Assembly: GCA_019022495.1 (NCBI GenBank)
Contig: JAFEKR010000002.1
Span: 4,464,001 to 4,528,000 of the forward strand
From: Epichloe hybrida
Lineage: Eukaryota; Ascomycota; Sordariomycetes; Hypocreales; Clavicipitaceae
DNA: 64,000 nt
Direction: 5' to 3'
Shown: positions 11,317 to 24,979 of the stretch, piece by piece
Numbering within the stretch: the first letter of the stretch is position 1
Layout: every line of letters starts with the position of its first letter
The notes under the pieces: generated by a model
Told to the model about the DNA's origin: nothing
The model's input: the letters and a program-made list of their open reading frames with translations, nothing else
Database searches by the model: none
Made by a program: the position numbers and the translations under genes

Positions 11317-12553
11317 ATAGGAGAAAGCAGTGTTGTTTATGCAGCGTTGACAGACTTAAAAGTCCCCGTTACACGCAAGTCAATTGAGGAACAACACGAG
11401 GTCTACGATAAAAGACAACCGTGCTTGGGCTCTCTAAGCGCCACCAAAACCTGGCAGGACCCGGCGAACATTTCGAACCCCCTGGAATCTTGGGACGCCC
11501 ACAAACGATTCCCACTTCCACCCTTTCCAGAAAGGAAACTTGTGTCATCGTCTTGTCCTCGTCAGCGTTACAAGACGGAATATGTGGTGATATTGAATAT
11601 CACATACAAATGTTGCTATTTTTTTGGGCGCATCCGGGGTATCTGGGTCCCCGCCCGTCTGCTCCGGGGGGGGGGGGGGGTTGCGGCTCCTCTTCAGGCA
11701 TGATGTTTTCAAACGCGCAAGTGTAGCGACGACAGGGTAATATCGAGTCAGCAAGGGGGGTAACCATGGCTGAGAAGTTGAGGGTAATATTGCGAGGAAA
11801 CTTACTGGCTGGGCGGGATTTCGGAACGAACCGTTAGCGTCGATTAATGCTTGCTTTTCCGTTGCTTCACGAGGACTGAGAGGACGGTGCCGGGGAGTCC
11901 CTTATAAGTCCATCCCCACTCGAGAATCGGCAAGACTCTCTCCTATTCGAAGGTAGAAGGTCATCTTGCCGAAAATCACGGCAGATTTAGTCAGATGACT
12001 GAAAAAGGCCTTATCAAAACATGCCACGCATGAAGGTGGCCTTGAATATGCGCTTCGAGGAGAATTCGGCAAGTAATGTTGGACAAAGGCTAGGTTCCCC
12101 ACTTTCGAGTTCACAGATGGGCGGATGACCGGTGACCGGTGACCGGTAGGACGGGCGGATTCAGGTTGTGATCCAAGTCGGCCTAGTCGTTTAAAATTTG
12201 GCGTAGTTACTTAGTATTTGTTATTTCTAGACTTACTATTATATTAAAACTATGGCTTTCCTAATTTAGTTAGTGTTTTTATACTATGGTATATACTACT
12301 TAGGTAATTACTATACTTTGAAAGGCCTTTGTTTATTGTAAGAACCCAGAAGGTGTGCTGAATTCCCCAATAGACCAAAAGATCCGTCAATGCTAGCCGC
12401 TGCTAACATTGCACCTCACAATTGATTATAAAGCCTGTGGTCCCGGACACACGGCGCCTCACACGCTATCATACTACTTACTCTACTCGTTCTCATGAGA
12501 CAGGTCGCGACGCGAACCACCGGCTCACACACTACACTGGAGATTCATAGTCC
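11317..12553. other. intergenic; poly-G run and short AT-rich relic
   Basis: A G run of about 13 lies near 11666-11679. The unit TGACCGG repeats three times at about 12126-12147. From about 12185 to 12350 the sequence is AT-rich and resembles the composition of the RIP-mutated islands elsewhere in the window, so it may be a short repeat relic. No gene is supported. Confidence 0.35.
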
Positions 12554-13540
12554 TCATGGAGCAGGAACCTTGCTTGGATCCCACCACGGGTAGAATCTCT
12601 CCCCCTCGGCCAGCTTCATGAGCGTGCAGGCATCACCTTCGCAGCCGGCACTGGGCTGTTTGTTGCCCCACCAGTCAATCTCGACGCCAACCCACTGGAC
12701 CGAGAAGAGCATGACGACGGCGGAGATGGCGATGCCTGCCGACAGGGCCGCCGACAAAACAAAGTTGTACTTGGACCAGAACTCGAGATAGCGGCTGCGG
12801 ATGTAGATCCACGAGAGCCAGGCCACAGGGACGGCGGGGAACGAGTATGAGAAGCCTAGAGGAGTGCCATGTTAGTCTTTCAGGGGGGACGAACGGGGAA
12901 CAAGACGTACTGTAGGGGGCCCATTGCAGACCGCCGGCAATCGCAGCAACAAGATGCACCTGACGCAGGACTCGGTTGTTGGGCATGAGCTTCTTGAGAC
13001 CAAAGAAACCAAGAGCGAGGAAGATGCCAGAAGGAAATCCGAGGAGAAGCCACTTGTATTGTCCGTGGATACCAAAGACCTTGATGGGTCCAATGGTTCC
13101 CCAGAGGACAGAGGCCGTGAAGAAGGTGTTCAGAGATGGACATTTGAATCGCATGGGAGGATCGACTGTGCATACGCCCTTGATGTCCATCTATAGGACG
13201 AGTTAAAACGTGTTGCATGTGAGATGGGAAATTCTGCACACGGTTCTCTTGACGGTGGCAAACCAATGTGCGAGGGAGGACAAAATGAACAACATACCTG
13301 GAACTTGATGACACCGGCGCAAATGACAGTGGAAATGAATGTGGCTAGTATCTGTCCAGCAAATGTAACGCGAGGGGGAATCTGACATGAACATCGTCAG
13401 CATCGGACTAGCACCATCTTGTTCAAAGCATTCAACCATCCATCTTACCTTGACGTAATGGGCAATCTTTAAATCATTAGCAAACGAGAGCGCGTGCGCA
13501 CAAGTGACGTATCTGAGTCCATGGTTAGCCTCCGCTTCAG

Positions 13541-13577
<37 letters not shown>

Positions 13578-16027
13578 AAGGGTTTGCCGGACGCTCGATG
13601 AATGGCAAACGTCGTAGCAAGCGCAGAAAAGACGACTTACCCGTAGGACTTGAAAAAGTTCATGGCCAAAGCATTACCCTCGACAATCGCTCCGCCAATG
13701 AACTCGGCAAGCACGTTCAAAGTGACTTCAATACCGGTCATAGCGGCGACGATGCCGATGGGAATTACAAACATAAGACAAAGCCAGATGCCATACAAGA
13801 CGACAGCGGGGGACGTGTACGTTGGCCACAGAGCAATGCCAAGAACACCACAGACGATGGAGGTGATGAGGACGACAAAGTAGAACCATTCGGAGACTTG
13901 ATTGAGCATGGTCAGTTTGAACGCCGTCTCAACTTGATTTTGTAGACTCGTTGAGCGTACCTTCAGGGTATGCAGCCATGAGGCGGTTGTGGATGTCAAT
14001 GTATTCACCATCCGTGGCACGCTGATTCTCCTGCTCGCTCTCGGGCTGCTTCTTATTGCGTTTCCAACGCAGACCTCGGAAGAGATTCTTGAACCCCATC
14101 TTCAGCTCATATCGGTGGTACAGCATCACGTGGGTAACGACAGCAGAGTAGACGGCGAAGAAGAGACCGTAGAGCAGGGAGTTGGCAGCGCTCATGTAAG
14201 GAGCTGAGTAGCTGCTATACTTCTTCAAGTCGAACATGCCGCGCTCATCAAGGGCTTGAGATACGTTGTAAAGGTTGCCAAAATGGTCGAAAACACGGTT
14301 GTCGTTTATGGGGAGGTAGGCCGTGTTCCAGGTGTTGGTGTACCAGGCGCCGAGGATCATTAGACCCGTGATGAACATGCCACCGGCAAAGTTGAAGGTC
14401 GAGAACGAGGGAATCATCTACATTTCAACCGGAGTTAGAGGAGCTTTCAGGTTGCCGCTTCACCCGCGGGGGGCACGTACTAGAGGGTCGGTCTCGTTGA
14501 AATTGAGGACGTTCCAATCGAAGGTTGGGAGAGGATTGAAAAGCTGAGTCACATGTAAGCACTATGACTTGAGAGCAAAGGACACCAAGACAGGGTCTTC
14601 TCCTTTCACTCACACCGAGGCCATTTTGCATGCCGGTCAAGATGTTCAAGTGCACATTGTCAGGTGCGATCCAGGTCATCCAGGAGAAGTATGTAAGCAC
14701 CTGGAAGATGTAGTTGGGGAACCAAAAGTACACAAACATGGCGGCGAAGGACACCATGAAGAAGCGATAGCGGGACATGTTCCAAATCTTGCCAAAGGGA
14801 CCCTTGACTGGGTGGTTCTCCTCATTATGCAGCGCAGTGTTGAGGGCTATAGTAACCAGTGATCGAGGCCACACACAATATGACGGGTACACCAGGAACT
14901 TTCTGGTCAACCCAGCAAGGCCGTACCCGATGAAATTGGTGGCAAAGCCATTGAGGAAGATGTAGGAGAAGCTCCGGGAGTACTGTTGGTTGAAGTACTG
15001 GGGCAGAACCTGTGTCCAGATGATGTGCTGAGTATAGGGCAAGCTTCTCGACGTATTGGCCATGATGGCTATGAGCATGTGTTCCTTCTTGTTGAATCGC
15101 CCGGGATTCAAGTTGATGATATGCTTGGTGAAAGGGATGCGCATGTCTACTTTGGGCATCCACTTTTCCCATGCCTTACCGACCGGGTAGGCCAGAAGCT
15201 GAGCCATGTTGGTGTCAAAACGAATAGGGGGTTGACGGATAGAGAAGAGCTGGTTGACGAATGCCACAAAGCAAGAGAAGACAATGCCGATAGTCCAGGC
15301 ACGGATGGTGGAAACGGGCAGGGTGGGATCGTCATGGTTGTCAGTGACGGCGCGCACCTCAGCATAAGGGCTGTTGTTGGTGATCAGAGCTGCCTCAAGC
15401 TTCATCTCCTGGACAAGTCGCTCATGTTTTTCGGGGTTCTCCGTAACGTCATCGTTTGCTTTTCTCACGGTTAACAATTGAGCGATAGATGATGGTCAAG
15501 GAAACATGAAGAATGGTCAGTAACGAACCCATAAACTCCTTGATCTTCTGCAGTATTACGTGGGGGAAATTCGGATCTCCTCCGTGAATAGCCAAGACGT
15601 TTTTCATGAGCTGTGCCAAGAAAAGTCAGGAATCGAGATATCATGAATTCTGGTAACCCGGGCTTCATTCTTTTGACTCACAGCTCGGGCTTGCTCCAGG
15701 CTCATGGAGGCGGCCAGCTCTTTGGCCTTGAGAAGGTCATCCTCGGTTGCAGTCAAGGGGCTAAGACTTTTTGTGTGAGAGGCAAGCATAAATTCGCCAA
15801 TCAAAACAGCCAGGCACTCTTTTTACTCACCCTTCACTGGTTTTGGTGCGTTCGGCATCCTCTGCAGAAAGCTGTTGTTCGAGGTTAGGATTTGGACTTG
15901 AAGGCAAGATGGGCCACGAGGCCAGTACAAAGAAAAAATCGAACAGAAAGCCAGGAGTAGAACGCACAGCACGGTCCACGGTATCAAAGACCTCGGTTTG
16001 CTTCTCTTTGGTCTCCGTCTTGTCCAT
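12554..16027 (-). CDS. OPT family oligopeptide transporter
   Basis: Twelve exons (16027-15968, 15871-15831, 15760-15682, 15610-15529, 15458-14614, 14543-14481, 14417-13961, 13896-13641, 13512-13449, 13381-13298, 13190-12911, 12855-12554) join in one frame to give 870 residues, the usual length of fungal OPT proteins. OPT proteins are proton-coupled plasma-membrane importers of small peptides, and some carry metal chelates or glutathione. Diagnostic segments are SPYAEVRAVT, DPTLPVSTIRAW, NPGRFNKKEHMLI, GLGLFNPLPTFDWN, MAAYPEVSEWFY and DLKIAHYVKIPPRV. About a dozen or more hydrophobic helices are spread from residue 130 to the end. One intron (13513-13640) contains a long poly-T/poly-A stretch. 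The substrate is unknown. Confidence 0.93.
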
Positions 16028-17256
16028 GGCTGCAGTCGACGTGACAGCAAATTTACAACGTCTTTGTTCTATTGGGGATCAAGTCCATGAGAGGCATAAA
16101 TATGAGCACTTCACTGGGTGCTTACGACGGGATGGAACCCCTCTTCATATCGAATGTTGCGTAACATGTTCGAGGAGGCCATGGCTTGTTTGCTGTGCTA
16201 ACGAGGCGTAATTGAAATTGGTTTGCTTGCTGCTTGGCCCAAGGTTTGCATGTTGCATTTGCGTGGCTGGCAGGGATGGATGCAACAAGAAACCTTGGAG
16301 GGAACCACCCCCGAAACTGTACCAACCTGCAAACTGATCATGCGACCTTGATATGGCCAAAGGGTCACCTACTGATCGCTAAGAAGTTGTTGTTGTTTGG
16401 ACCCACGCGGCGGGACTCTGTCAGCCACCACGAGAAGCTTGCCTAGATCCCGTCGGGAGGGAAATCATGCCGAGAAAATAAATATTCTGACTATTGGCAG
16501 TGAGAGGCCCAACTCAGAAAGTAGGAACATGGTTTGCCAGCCTGCCAAGGAACTACACGGCACGGCATGCCCTCGTACACGTGTGCTGTGGTGTTGACAT
16601 GGCACGCAGTACATCCCATCTCAATAGTGATTCAATGGCTATGGGGGGTTGAACGAATTGGAGAAATAAGCGCATGTGGCAGCCGCTAGAAAGGGAGACT
16701 CCCTGGCTTCCTCCTCCCGCGGTCGTCAGCCATCGTCTTTGCAGCTTTCGAGGCGGAGAAACGTGCAACATGCGTGAGCTGGGACTTGGTAGCCATCAAT
16801 AGCGAGTGCCTAATTCTATCCGTGAGCGAAATATATCAAAATATGACTGCACTTGGGATCCAGCCGCCGGCTGGGCTTGGCGAGTTCTCGTTCGATCAGT
16901 AGTAGTGACGCTTCTGCAACAAATCGCCCGTGTATGTATGGTCTTGAGAGGACGTGCTTGCGTTGGTGGCTGAGCCAAAGCACTTGGTTGGCTCAGGCTG
17001 ACGTCGTGAGGTGACACGGAAGGGAGTCAAGGGACTTGAGCGTAAGCACCGGACGTATGTATCTTTTCTGATGCTGACCATCGCTAGCATTGCGTCTCGT
17101 AGATAAAGTCGGAGACTCGGAGACAGAGAGTCAGTGTAAAATTATAAGAACTTGAAACGCGGAGGAAGGAGCGTCCAAGCGCCCGCAGGTCGGATGAACG
17201 GGAGGTGCATCGTACAAATAAGAGTCTCCACTTTTCGTGCCACGCGAAGTTATAGA
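16028..17256. other. intergenic, left flank of the transposon nest
   Basis: Normal base composition with scattered short open frames and no conserved protein. It is the left half of an intergenic region that the LTR element split; the right half resumes at 30463. Confidence 0.4.
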
Positions 17257-17261
17257 AAGAT
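17257..17261. other. target-site duplication AAGAT (left copy, copia element A)
   Basis: The five bases before the 5' LTR are AAGAT and are repeated exactly after the 3' LTR at 30458-30462. A 5-bp duplication is the normal integrase footprint of copia elements. Confidence 0.9.
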
Positions 17262-17492
17262 TGTCAGGGAGAGCTCCCTTGAAGCATAGGTTGTATGAGG
17301 GCAGCGCGTATTAACAGGGATAAAACGTAAGGTTAGACATTAGTAAATATAATGTATTAGAAGTACCTCTGTAGACTAGTTATTACTATAGTATACTATA
17401 TACCTTTTAGGTATAAAAGTTAGGTGCTATTTATACCTTTAATTAACTAAATTAAACACTTTCTATTATTTATTTATACCCTTACCCTAATA
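17262..17492 (+). repeat. 5' LTR of copia element A (231 bp)
   Basis: Begins TGTCAGGGAGAGCTCCC and is the same length as the 3' copy. Its first 60-80 bases keep C and G, while the inner half is converted to T and A relative to the 3' LTR. Confidence 0.9.
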
Positions 17493-17505
17493 GTTATAAG
17501 CCTAG
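17493..17505 (+). promoter_or_regulatory. primer-binding site of element A (half tRNA-iMet type)
   Basis: GTTATAAGCCTAG directly follows the LTR and recurs after the 5' LTR of element B. It fits, allowing RIP changes, the complement of the anticodon stem-loop of initiator tRNA-Met, the known primer of several copia elements. Confidence 0.6.
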
Positions 17506-17849
17506 GAGGCTTTTATTACTATTTTTATTAATTATTATTAAAGATATAAGCTTTATTAAATATTATTAATTAATGCTTACTTATATTATAAGATAATTAC
17601 TCTTTTATTATATTAATTAGTTAAAACCCTTATCTTATACTCTAGTTAACTAATATATTTCCCTTTATAATATTTAAAGAAACTCTAAATATAGTATTAT
17701 TATTAGAGAAAAATTAAATTAAGTAATTTACTTAAGTTAAGAATTATATAAAATTATATAGTATTTAGGAGTATATTAACCCTAATAAGGTTAAATTACT
17801 TAAAGAACCTATAATACCTATATACCCTTAAAGGGATTTAAGACTAAAG

Positions 17850-20800
17850 ATTACACTAAATAACTCTAATGCTCTTAAAGATTAGAAGATTACTTATAAA
17901 GATATAAAGGACTAATTTAACTTTAAATATAAAGAGCTTTAATTTAACCTTATAAAGTATATAAACCTATTAAAGTAAATACTAAAGATTAAGAAATATA
18001 TTTATAAGACTCTTTTAAAGAATATATAAGACTCTTTTAACTTTAATACTAAAGTAAAGAAAAAGGAGTTAGTTTAATATTATACTTATAGGATACTTAA
18101 GCTTCTTTATAATTAATATAAGCTAAATACTAAGAAAATACTTATCCTTATAGAGAATTACCTTAATAATTACTTATAAGCTAAAGGTACTTATAATTAG
18201 TATAAGTAAGCTATAATAATAAAGGTACTATAAAGAAATTATCTAGATCTTAAGACTTAATAGACTAAGGAGATAATACTATATAAGTTTATTATCTCTC
18301 TTTAAAGTAAATTTAAGGTATTCTAGAAGAAGTAAAATAACTTACTTAATAAAGAAAAGAATAATAGCTTTCTTAAGGTAATTAGTAAGTTTAAAAAAGA
18401 CTATAAAGCTCCTTAAAGCTTAATAATAATAAAATTAGCTAATAATACTATTATTACTAATAAATTAAATAGTTAGAATAAATTAAAGTAAAGGAAGTGC
18501 CTTAAATACTCTAGTTATAATATTTATAATATATTAAAGTAATAGGAATCCTATAATTTATTTAAAGCTCTTTATAAGCTAAAGGCTACTCCTAAGGATT
18601 AGGAAGTTAGGAAAAACTCTAAGGATAATATTAAAAGATATCTAAAGAAAAACCTATAAGAGAGATTAAAAGCTATAAGTTAGAAACTAAAGAAAAGGGA
18701 GAAAAGTAGTAATATTATTATCCCCTTATAAAACCTAATAAATAACTTACTTATAGTAACTCTAGGAGAGAAAACTATAAATATATTATTATTTATATAC
18801 TTATAAAGTTCTTAATCTTTAAGGGAAGTTATATATTTAACTTTAAACACTATAGATAGCTCTAAAAGGAATTAGAATATAGTTATCTATAATTCTAAAG
18901 CTAATATTTATATTTTTAATAATATTTATTAGTTTAAATAGTCTAAGTTTAATAAAACTATTATAATAGAGGTTAAAGCTAAAGGCATAATCTATATATC
19001 CTTAGGATAAGGACTAGTCTATATATCTATTATAGATCTAGTATTATAAAGGCTAAGAAGGATTATAGTGTAAAGTGCTTTACTAATTCTAGAATTTTAT
19101 ATAAACCTAGTATTAGTAATAATTCTAATAAAGGTAAGGATCTATTAAAACTAGAAGAAAAGCTTCCTATTTTAAGGAAAGTATTCTATTACTAAGCTTT
19201 ATAATATTAATAAGCTTTATATATTATCTATACTCTTAGATAACCTAAAAGAGGCTTATACTATAACTAGTAAAGCACTAAGGCTACCTATAAAAGAAAA
19301 TATAAAGCTTTAGCATTAATTATATAGTTATCTAGGTAAGAAAGCCTTTATAAAGATTATAAACATTACCCTTAGTGTTAAATTAATAGGACCTAAGCTT
19401 ATAGAGTATAAGATTTATACTATAGGTAAAGCTAAGTGCTAGAGATTATAGGTTATATTAGAAAGGCTTCCTTAGGGACCTAGATATAGCCTTTTAGTTA
19501 ATCTAGAGTATTATAACTCTCTTTACTAGAATAGTAATTAGTATTAGTGTGTTTTTATATACCTTATAACCTTAATATGTTTTTTCTATTTATTTAAGAC
19601 TAAAGATAAAATTTATAATAGCTTTTATATAATAATAGTATTTCTATATATATAATTTAGGGTTTAACTATGCTTTTTATATAGTAATATTAAAAAGGCT
19701 TTATTTATAGAGAATATAAGAGATAAGATAGGCTTTACTAGTATTATAGTCTATAATTTAGCTCCCTTAATACCTAGTTAAAATAAAAAGGTAAAGAGAT
19801 CTAAGGGGGTAGTTAAGTAAAAGGCTTATATATTAAGCCTTAAAGCTTACCTTTCTTTAGAACTTATTAATAAGGTCTTTAATATAGTAGTTTATTTACT
19901 AAATAAAATACCCTTTAAATATTATAGGAATTAGGTTATACCCTATAAACTCTAGTGAAATTAGGTATAGAAAATAGTCCTAGCCTATTTATAAATATTA
20001 GAGGTTTAAAAGCCTTTAATTATATATTTATAAGCTTATAGATATAAGGCGTTTCTAATAATAATAAAGGCTCTAAAGTATATTAAATTACACTATGTAA
20101 TACTATAGTTAAAGTAAAAAGCTTATATTAAATACCTTATTAGTTATAGAGGTAAGTTATAATATATTATATAAGTGCCTTTGCTTTATAATTATAAGGT
20201 TATTATATTAGTGTGTGTTTAGTTTAATAAGAACTCCTTCTTTAAGCTAGAAGAAAAGCTAGAATTAGCTTAATAAGAGAAAATATTAATAATTAAGTTA
20301 CTTAAAGAGCTTAAAGCTAAAGACCTTAATAAGGAGATTAGTTAAGATCTTATTAAAATAAAGCTTAAAGAGAATAATCCTACCTCTTTACTATTAGCTA
20401 TAGGCTAGGAAAATAAGTAATTTAAAGTAAAAACACTTCCTTATATAATAAGGGATAAAGAGAACCTTTATAGTATACTTTTAACCCCTCCTAACTTCTC
20501 TTAAAAGGCACTAGTTACTATAAAGAACTTAGAGCTTTAGGTATAAGGTAATAATACGCTATTTTATAAGATTAATAAATTTATAAGTAAGGTAATAGCT
20601 AAATATATAGTAACTACTATAAAGACTAGTAAATTTACTATAAAAGGTAGTAAGGCTATAAAGAATTATAGTCCTTATAATAATAGTATTAATATAAATA
20701 ATATTATTACTAGGAAATATTAGAGAAAGGAAATAAGAAAAGCTAAGTAAGTATAGTTTTCTTTTGCTTTCTTAATAGTATTCTAAGGAACTTAATATAG

Positions 20801-22088
20801 TTTATATATTAAAGATATACCTCTAGAACCTATATATTATTATTAGGTAATAGCCTTAGTGTATTATAATTACTAGAAGGAAGCAATTATAAAGGAGCTT
20901 TTAAAGCTTTAATCCTTAAACTACTAGGAGAATATACTAGATAAATTATTTAATCTTAAGGAGATTATTAACCTTAGATAGGTTTTTAAGTATAAAACTA
21001 ATAAAAAAGGTATTATTATAGAGTTTAAGGCTTAAATAGTAGTCTAAGGTAACTAATAACTAAAGGATAACCTTAATAACTATATTACTACGCTTACTTT
21101 ATAATCTTTATATATATTACTTACTATTTACTATACTAATAATCTTAATACATATTAATATAATGTTTAGAATACTTTCCTATATATAAAACTTAAAGAA
21201 CCTATTTTCTATAAGCTACTAGAGAGTATAAATATATAAGGTTATCTCTAGAAGATAACTAAAGCATTATATAAGCTATAGGAAGCTCCTTAATAATAGT
21301 TTCTATACCTAATATAATTCCTATTAAATCTAGGCTTTATCTAAGGAAAGGAAGACTTATATATCTTTATAAAAGGCAGATTTATCTTGTTTTTCTATAT
21401 AAATAACATTATAATACTATTTTTAAATAGATTTAAAGCAAAATTTAAAGAGCTATATAAGTACTTAATAAACAGTCTAGATATTAAAGACTAAGGTAAT
21501 TTAAAGTAATTCCTAGGCATTAAGATTATTAGGAATTATAATACTAAAGAGATATAGTTATTATAGGAATCATATATTTAAAAGATAGCTTAGAAGTTTA
21601 TCCCTAATATTATTAATAATAATTTAAAGAGCTTAATTATAACACCTCTAATAATAGCTATAATAGTTCTAAATAATAATTAGGCTACTAATAAAGAGAT
21701 TAATTACTATAGAGTAGTTATTAGCTCTTTAGTCTATCTTTATATTATTAGAAGACCTAATATAGCCTTTATAGCTTTAAAGCTAGCCTTATTTATAATA
21801 AACCCTTTAATAAAGCATATTAAGCTTATAAAGGCTACTCTAATATACGCTTAGAACACAAGGAAGTTATATATCTAATACTTAGGAGCAAATAGCTTTA
21901 ATACACTTTTCTTTAGCACTAATACCTCTCTTAGTAATAACCCTAATACTTAGAAATTAACGTAAGGCTATGTCTTTATTATATATAAAGCTATAATTAA
22001 TTAGAAGTCTAGGAGGTAATATTATATAATAACCTTAAGCATAGAAGTAAAGCTCTTTATATTAAATTATAGAGTAAAAGAGCGTATA
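17850..22088 (+). pseudogene. gag-pol relic of copia element A
   Basis: No open frame survives. Recognisable fragments in order are a gag-like AT-rich stretch, the RT opening motif at about 20980, the RT active-site box at about 21396 with both aspartates changed to asparagine, and the RNase H segment near 21966. The last part of the coding region resumes after the nested insertion at 29857-30200. Confidence 0.65.
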
Positions 22089-22096
22089 TCTCTAGG
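22089..22096. other. target-site duplication TCTCTAGG (left copy, hAT-like element)
   Basis: Eight bases repeated exactly at 29849-29856 on the other side of the inserted element. An 8-bp duplication is characteristic of hAT transposons. Confidence 0.85.
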
Positions 22097-22106
22097 CAGA
22101 GTATTG

Positions 22107-22360
22107 TTTGTAGTGTAGTTAGTGTAGTTTTTAGGAAAAACTTGTATTTGTAGTGTAGTTTTTTTTTTCTTGTAGTTAGTGTAGTGTATTTTTTTTTTTT
22201 GTAGTGTAATATATTATAGTTTTTTTTTTTTGTAGTTAGTGTAGTGTAGTTTTTTTTTTTTTGTAGTGTAGTGTATTATAGTTTTTTTTTACTTATATTG
22301 TAGTGTAGTTAGTGTAGTTAACTACAAAAACTACAATGTAGTGTTAGTAATAAAAAAAAG
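22107..22360. repeat. subterminal TAGTGTAGT repeats, left end of the hAT-like element
   Basis: Short degenerate units such as TGTAGTGTAGT and TTAGTGTAGT alternate with poly-T runs. The same units occur at the right end (about 23720-23850 and 29763-29835), partly in inverse orientation. Confidence 0.85.
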
Positions 22361-22375
22361 TGGGCCTTTTTATTA

Positions 22376-23705
22376 TATAATGTTATTATAAGAATTAAAA
22401 GAAAGCTAGTTATATAGAAGCTTTTATTATTACCTATTTTACTTAATTAGTTATAGAATTTATAATATTTACTTTTTTTTAAGAATTTTACTATAACTAG
22501 GGTTATTTATAATATTATACCTTTTTAATAATACTATTATACTTATTACTTTATTTTACTAATATAACTTTAAGAAAAACCTTCTAATTATTTTATTTAC
22601 TATTATTATTAATTATTTTATATTTTTATTATTAATTTAATTAAAAAATACCCTAAACTAATATAATTAAATTAAATTAGAAATCTAAATAAATATATAA
22701 AAGTTAATAGAATATATACTTAGTACTTTAATATTATTATTAATATAATAAGAACTTAAAAAAAGCTTAAACTATTTATTTACTATTTAAACTAATTAAA
22801 TATTACTTTAAGCTTTATAATTCTAAAGCTTTAAGAAGTTATATATAGTAACTTTATATATCTTATTATAATAATACATAAAGAAAGAATATAATAGACT
22901 AATATTTATAATTTATTAATAGATAACTAATAGTATTATTTTAATTACCCTATATAGCTTAAATAAGCTATAAAAAATAAGTTTAACTTGTTTTTAAAAA
23001 TAATACTAGGACTTAGTTTTATATAATATATTATACTTATTATAAAAGCTTTAATAACTTTTATAACCTTAATTACTATTATTACTATAATTACTATTAT
23101 TTTATATTTATTATTATTTTAAAAAAACATAAAAGAGAAAACATTTTTATAATATTAATATTTTTAAAAACCTTAAAATACTAAGTTATTAAAAACTATA
23201 GCTTTTACTATAGTAATTTACTTATAATTACTAGTATTTATATTTAAGTTATTTATTTATTATTTATTTATTATTAAACTTTAACACTAATAATATTATA
23301 AGTAATCTTAGTAATCTTAGTAATACTAGTAATCTTAGTAATATTAGTATTATAAGCTATTATAAGCTATTATAAGCTATTATAAGCTATAATATGATAT
23401 AATAAGCTACTTATATTAAGTTTACTAGTAGTTCTTTTTATAGTTTTTTTAAAATAAGTAATAATAATAATTTATAGAAATAGTAAATAATATAATAAGA
23501 AGGTTTTTCTTTAAGTTATATTAGGGAAATAAAGTATTAAGTTAAATAGTATTATTAAAAAAGTATAATATTATATATAACCTTACTTAGTTATAGTAAA
23601 ATTACTAAAATAATATAATATTATAAATTCTATAACTAATTAAATAAAATAGGTAATAATAAAAGCTTTTATATAACTAGCATTCTTTTAATCCTTATAA
23701 TACTA
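22376..23705. repeat. large inverted repeat inside the hAT-like element
   Basis: The left arm runs from about 22376 to 22640 and the right arm from about 23440 to 23705. Shared landmarks are CTAGTTATAT, AAGCTTTTATTATTACC and GAAAAACCTTCT on the left with their complements in reverse order on the right. The 800-base loop between them includes an 11-base tandem repeat (TATAAGCTATT) near 23350-23395. Confidence 0.7.
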
Positions 23706-23849
23706 ATAACTAATAAAAAGTCTAATACTACATTTGTAGTGTTTGTAGTTAGTGTAGTTTAGGAAAAAAAATTTGTAGTGTAATGTATTGTAGTTTTTTT
23801 TTTTTATAGTTAGTGTAGTGTAGTTTTTTTTTCCTTATAGTTAGTGTAG

Positions 23850-23854
23850 TTTGT
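23850..23854. other. target-site duplication TTTGT (left copy, element B)
   Basis: TTTGT precedes the 5' LTR and is repeated immediately after the 3' LTR at 29763-29767. Confidence 0.8.
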
Positions 23855-24121
23855 TGTTAAGGATATTCACAGCCTCACATCGTAGCCTTAGATATTAGGC
23901 ATCACTCTTGTTATCCCCTCTTCGTTTGACGATGTAGCTTCCCGCATCGCGTTTAATATCGCGGTTTATCGCAGGCTTCGTTTAAAGACCTAGATTTATT
24001 ACTTATAGATTTAAAGCTTATAAGCTTCCCTTTTCTCTTCTAGATTACGAATTCCTAGATAGTAATTCTATGATTATTTTCTCTTTTGCTCTCTCTTTGC
24101 CTCTGTTTGCATTATTTTATA
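23855..24121 (+). repeat. 5' LTR of element B (267 bp)
   Basis: Same length as the 3' copy. Its outer half keeps CpG-containing words such as CATCGTAGCC and GCATCGCG, while the inner half shows C-to-T changes relative to the 3' LTR. Confidence 0.9.
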
Positions 24122-24122
24122 A

Positions 24123-24139
24123 GTTATAAGCCTAGCGCT
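24123..24139 (+). promoter_or_regulatory. primer-binding site of element B (half tRNA-iMet type)
   Basis: GTTATAAGCCTAGCGCT lies one base after the LTR. It matches the site of element A and extends further along the complement of the initiator tRNA-Met anticodon arm, including GCGC. Confidence 0.6.
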
Positions 24140-24979
24140 TACAATTACGCCCTTACCTTTCTTTTTATTTTTCTCTTTTATCTAACTATTATAGTCTTAT
24201 ATATAATCACATATCTTTTCCTAATATCTTATTAAAGTAAATTACTTAACTTATAGGGTAGCATAAAGACCTTTTTCCTTTCCTAAAAACTAATAATATT
24301 ATATAAGTTAAGATTAGATTAATTATAATTTAGCTTCCTTTTATACACATAAAGCTATAAAAATTTTATATAACTAGGAATTAAATGCATAACCTTTATA
24401 TGTTATTTTCCTAATTTATAAGCATAATAATTTTTCTCTAAGCTATAAACTTACATATTACTTAACACTATATAATCTTTTATAATATATATTAAAAGTT
24501 AATCCCTTCTAGGTAAATCTTAGTGAATAGTAGGCTAAGATAAGATATTCCTTATAGAACTACCTTAGGCACCTAAAACTAATAATCTAGATCTATTACT
24601 ATCTAGGGTAAAGTAATATATAGTAAAGCAAGTAAAGTAAGTATAGTAAGTTCTAGGTAAAGCATTACCCTTTAACTAGGCTAAGGTAAAACATTTTAGG
24701 GCATTTAAAAATGCCTTTTAGGCTACTTATATTCTTAACTTTATATCTCTATGCGTTAGCGGCTATATAGTAATTTAATCCTTAGAGAGCTACTACTATA
24801 ACTCCTATTAGACTAAATTAATAATAATTAGTATTAAATACATATAGTAATAGGAGTACGCGAATTCTAATATATAACGTTACCCTTCCTTTCCTATAGT
24901 ATAGCTAATATAGGTGCTTCTAGTACTATTCTAGCTACCTAACCTAATCTAACTAAACTTAACAATATTACTAAGGCAT

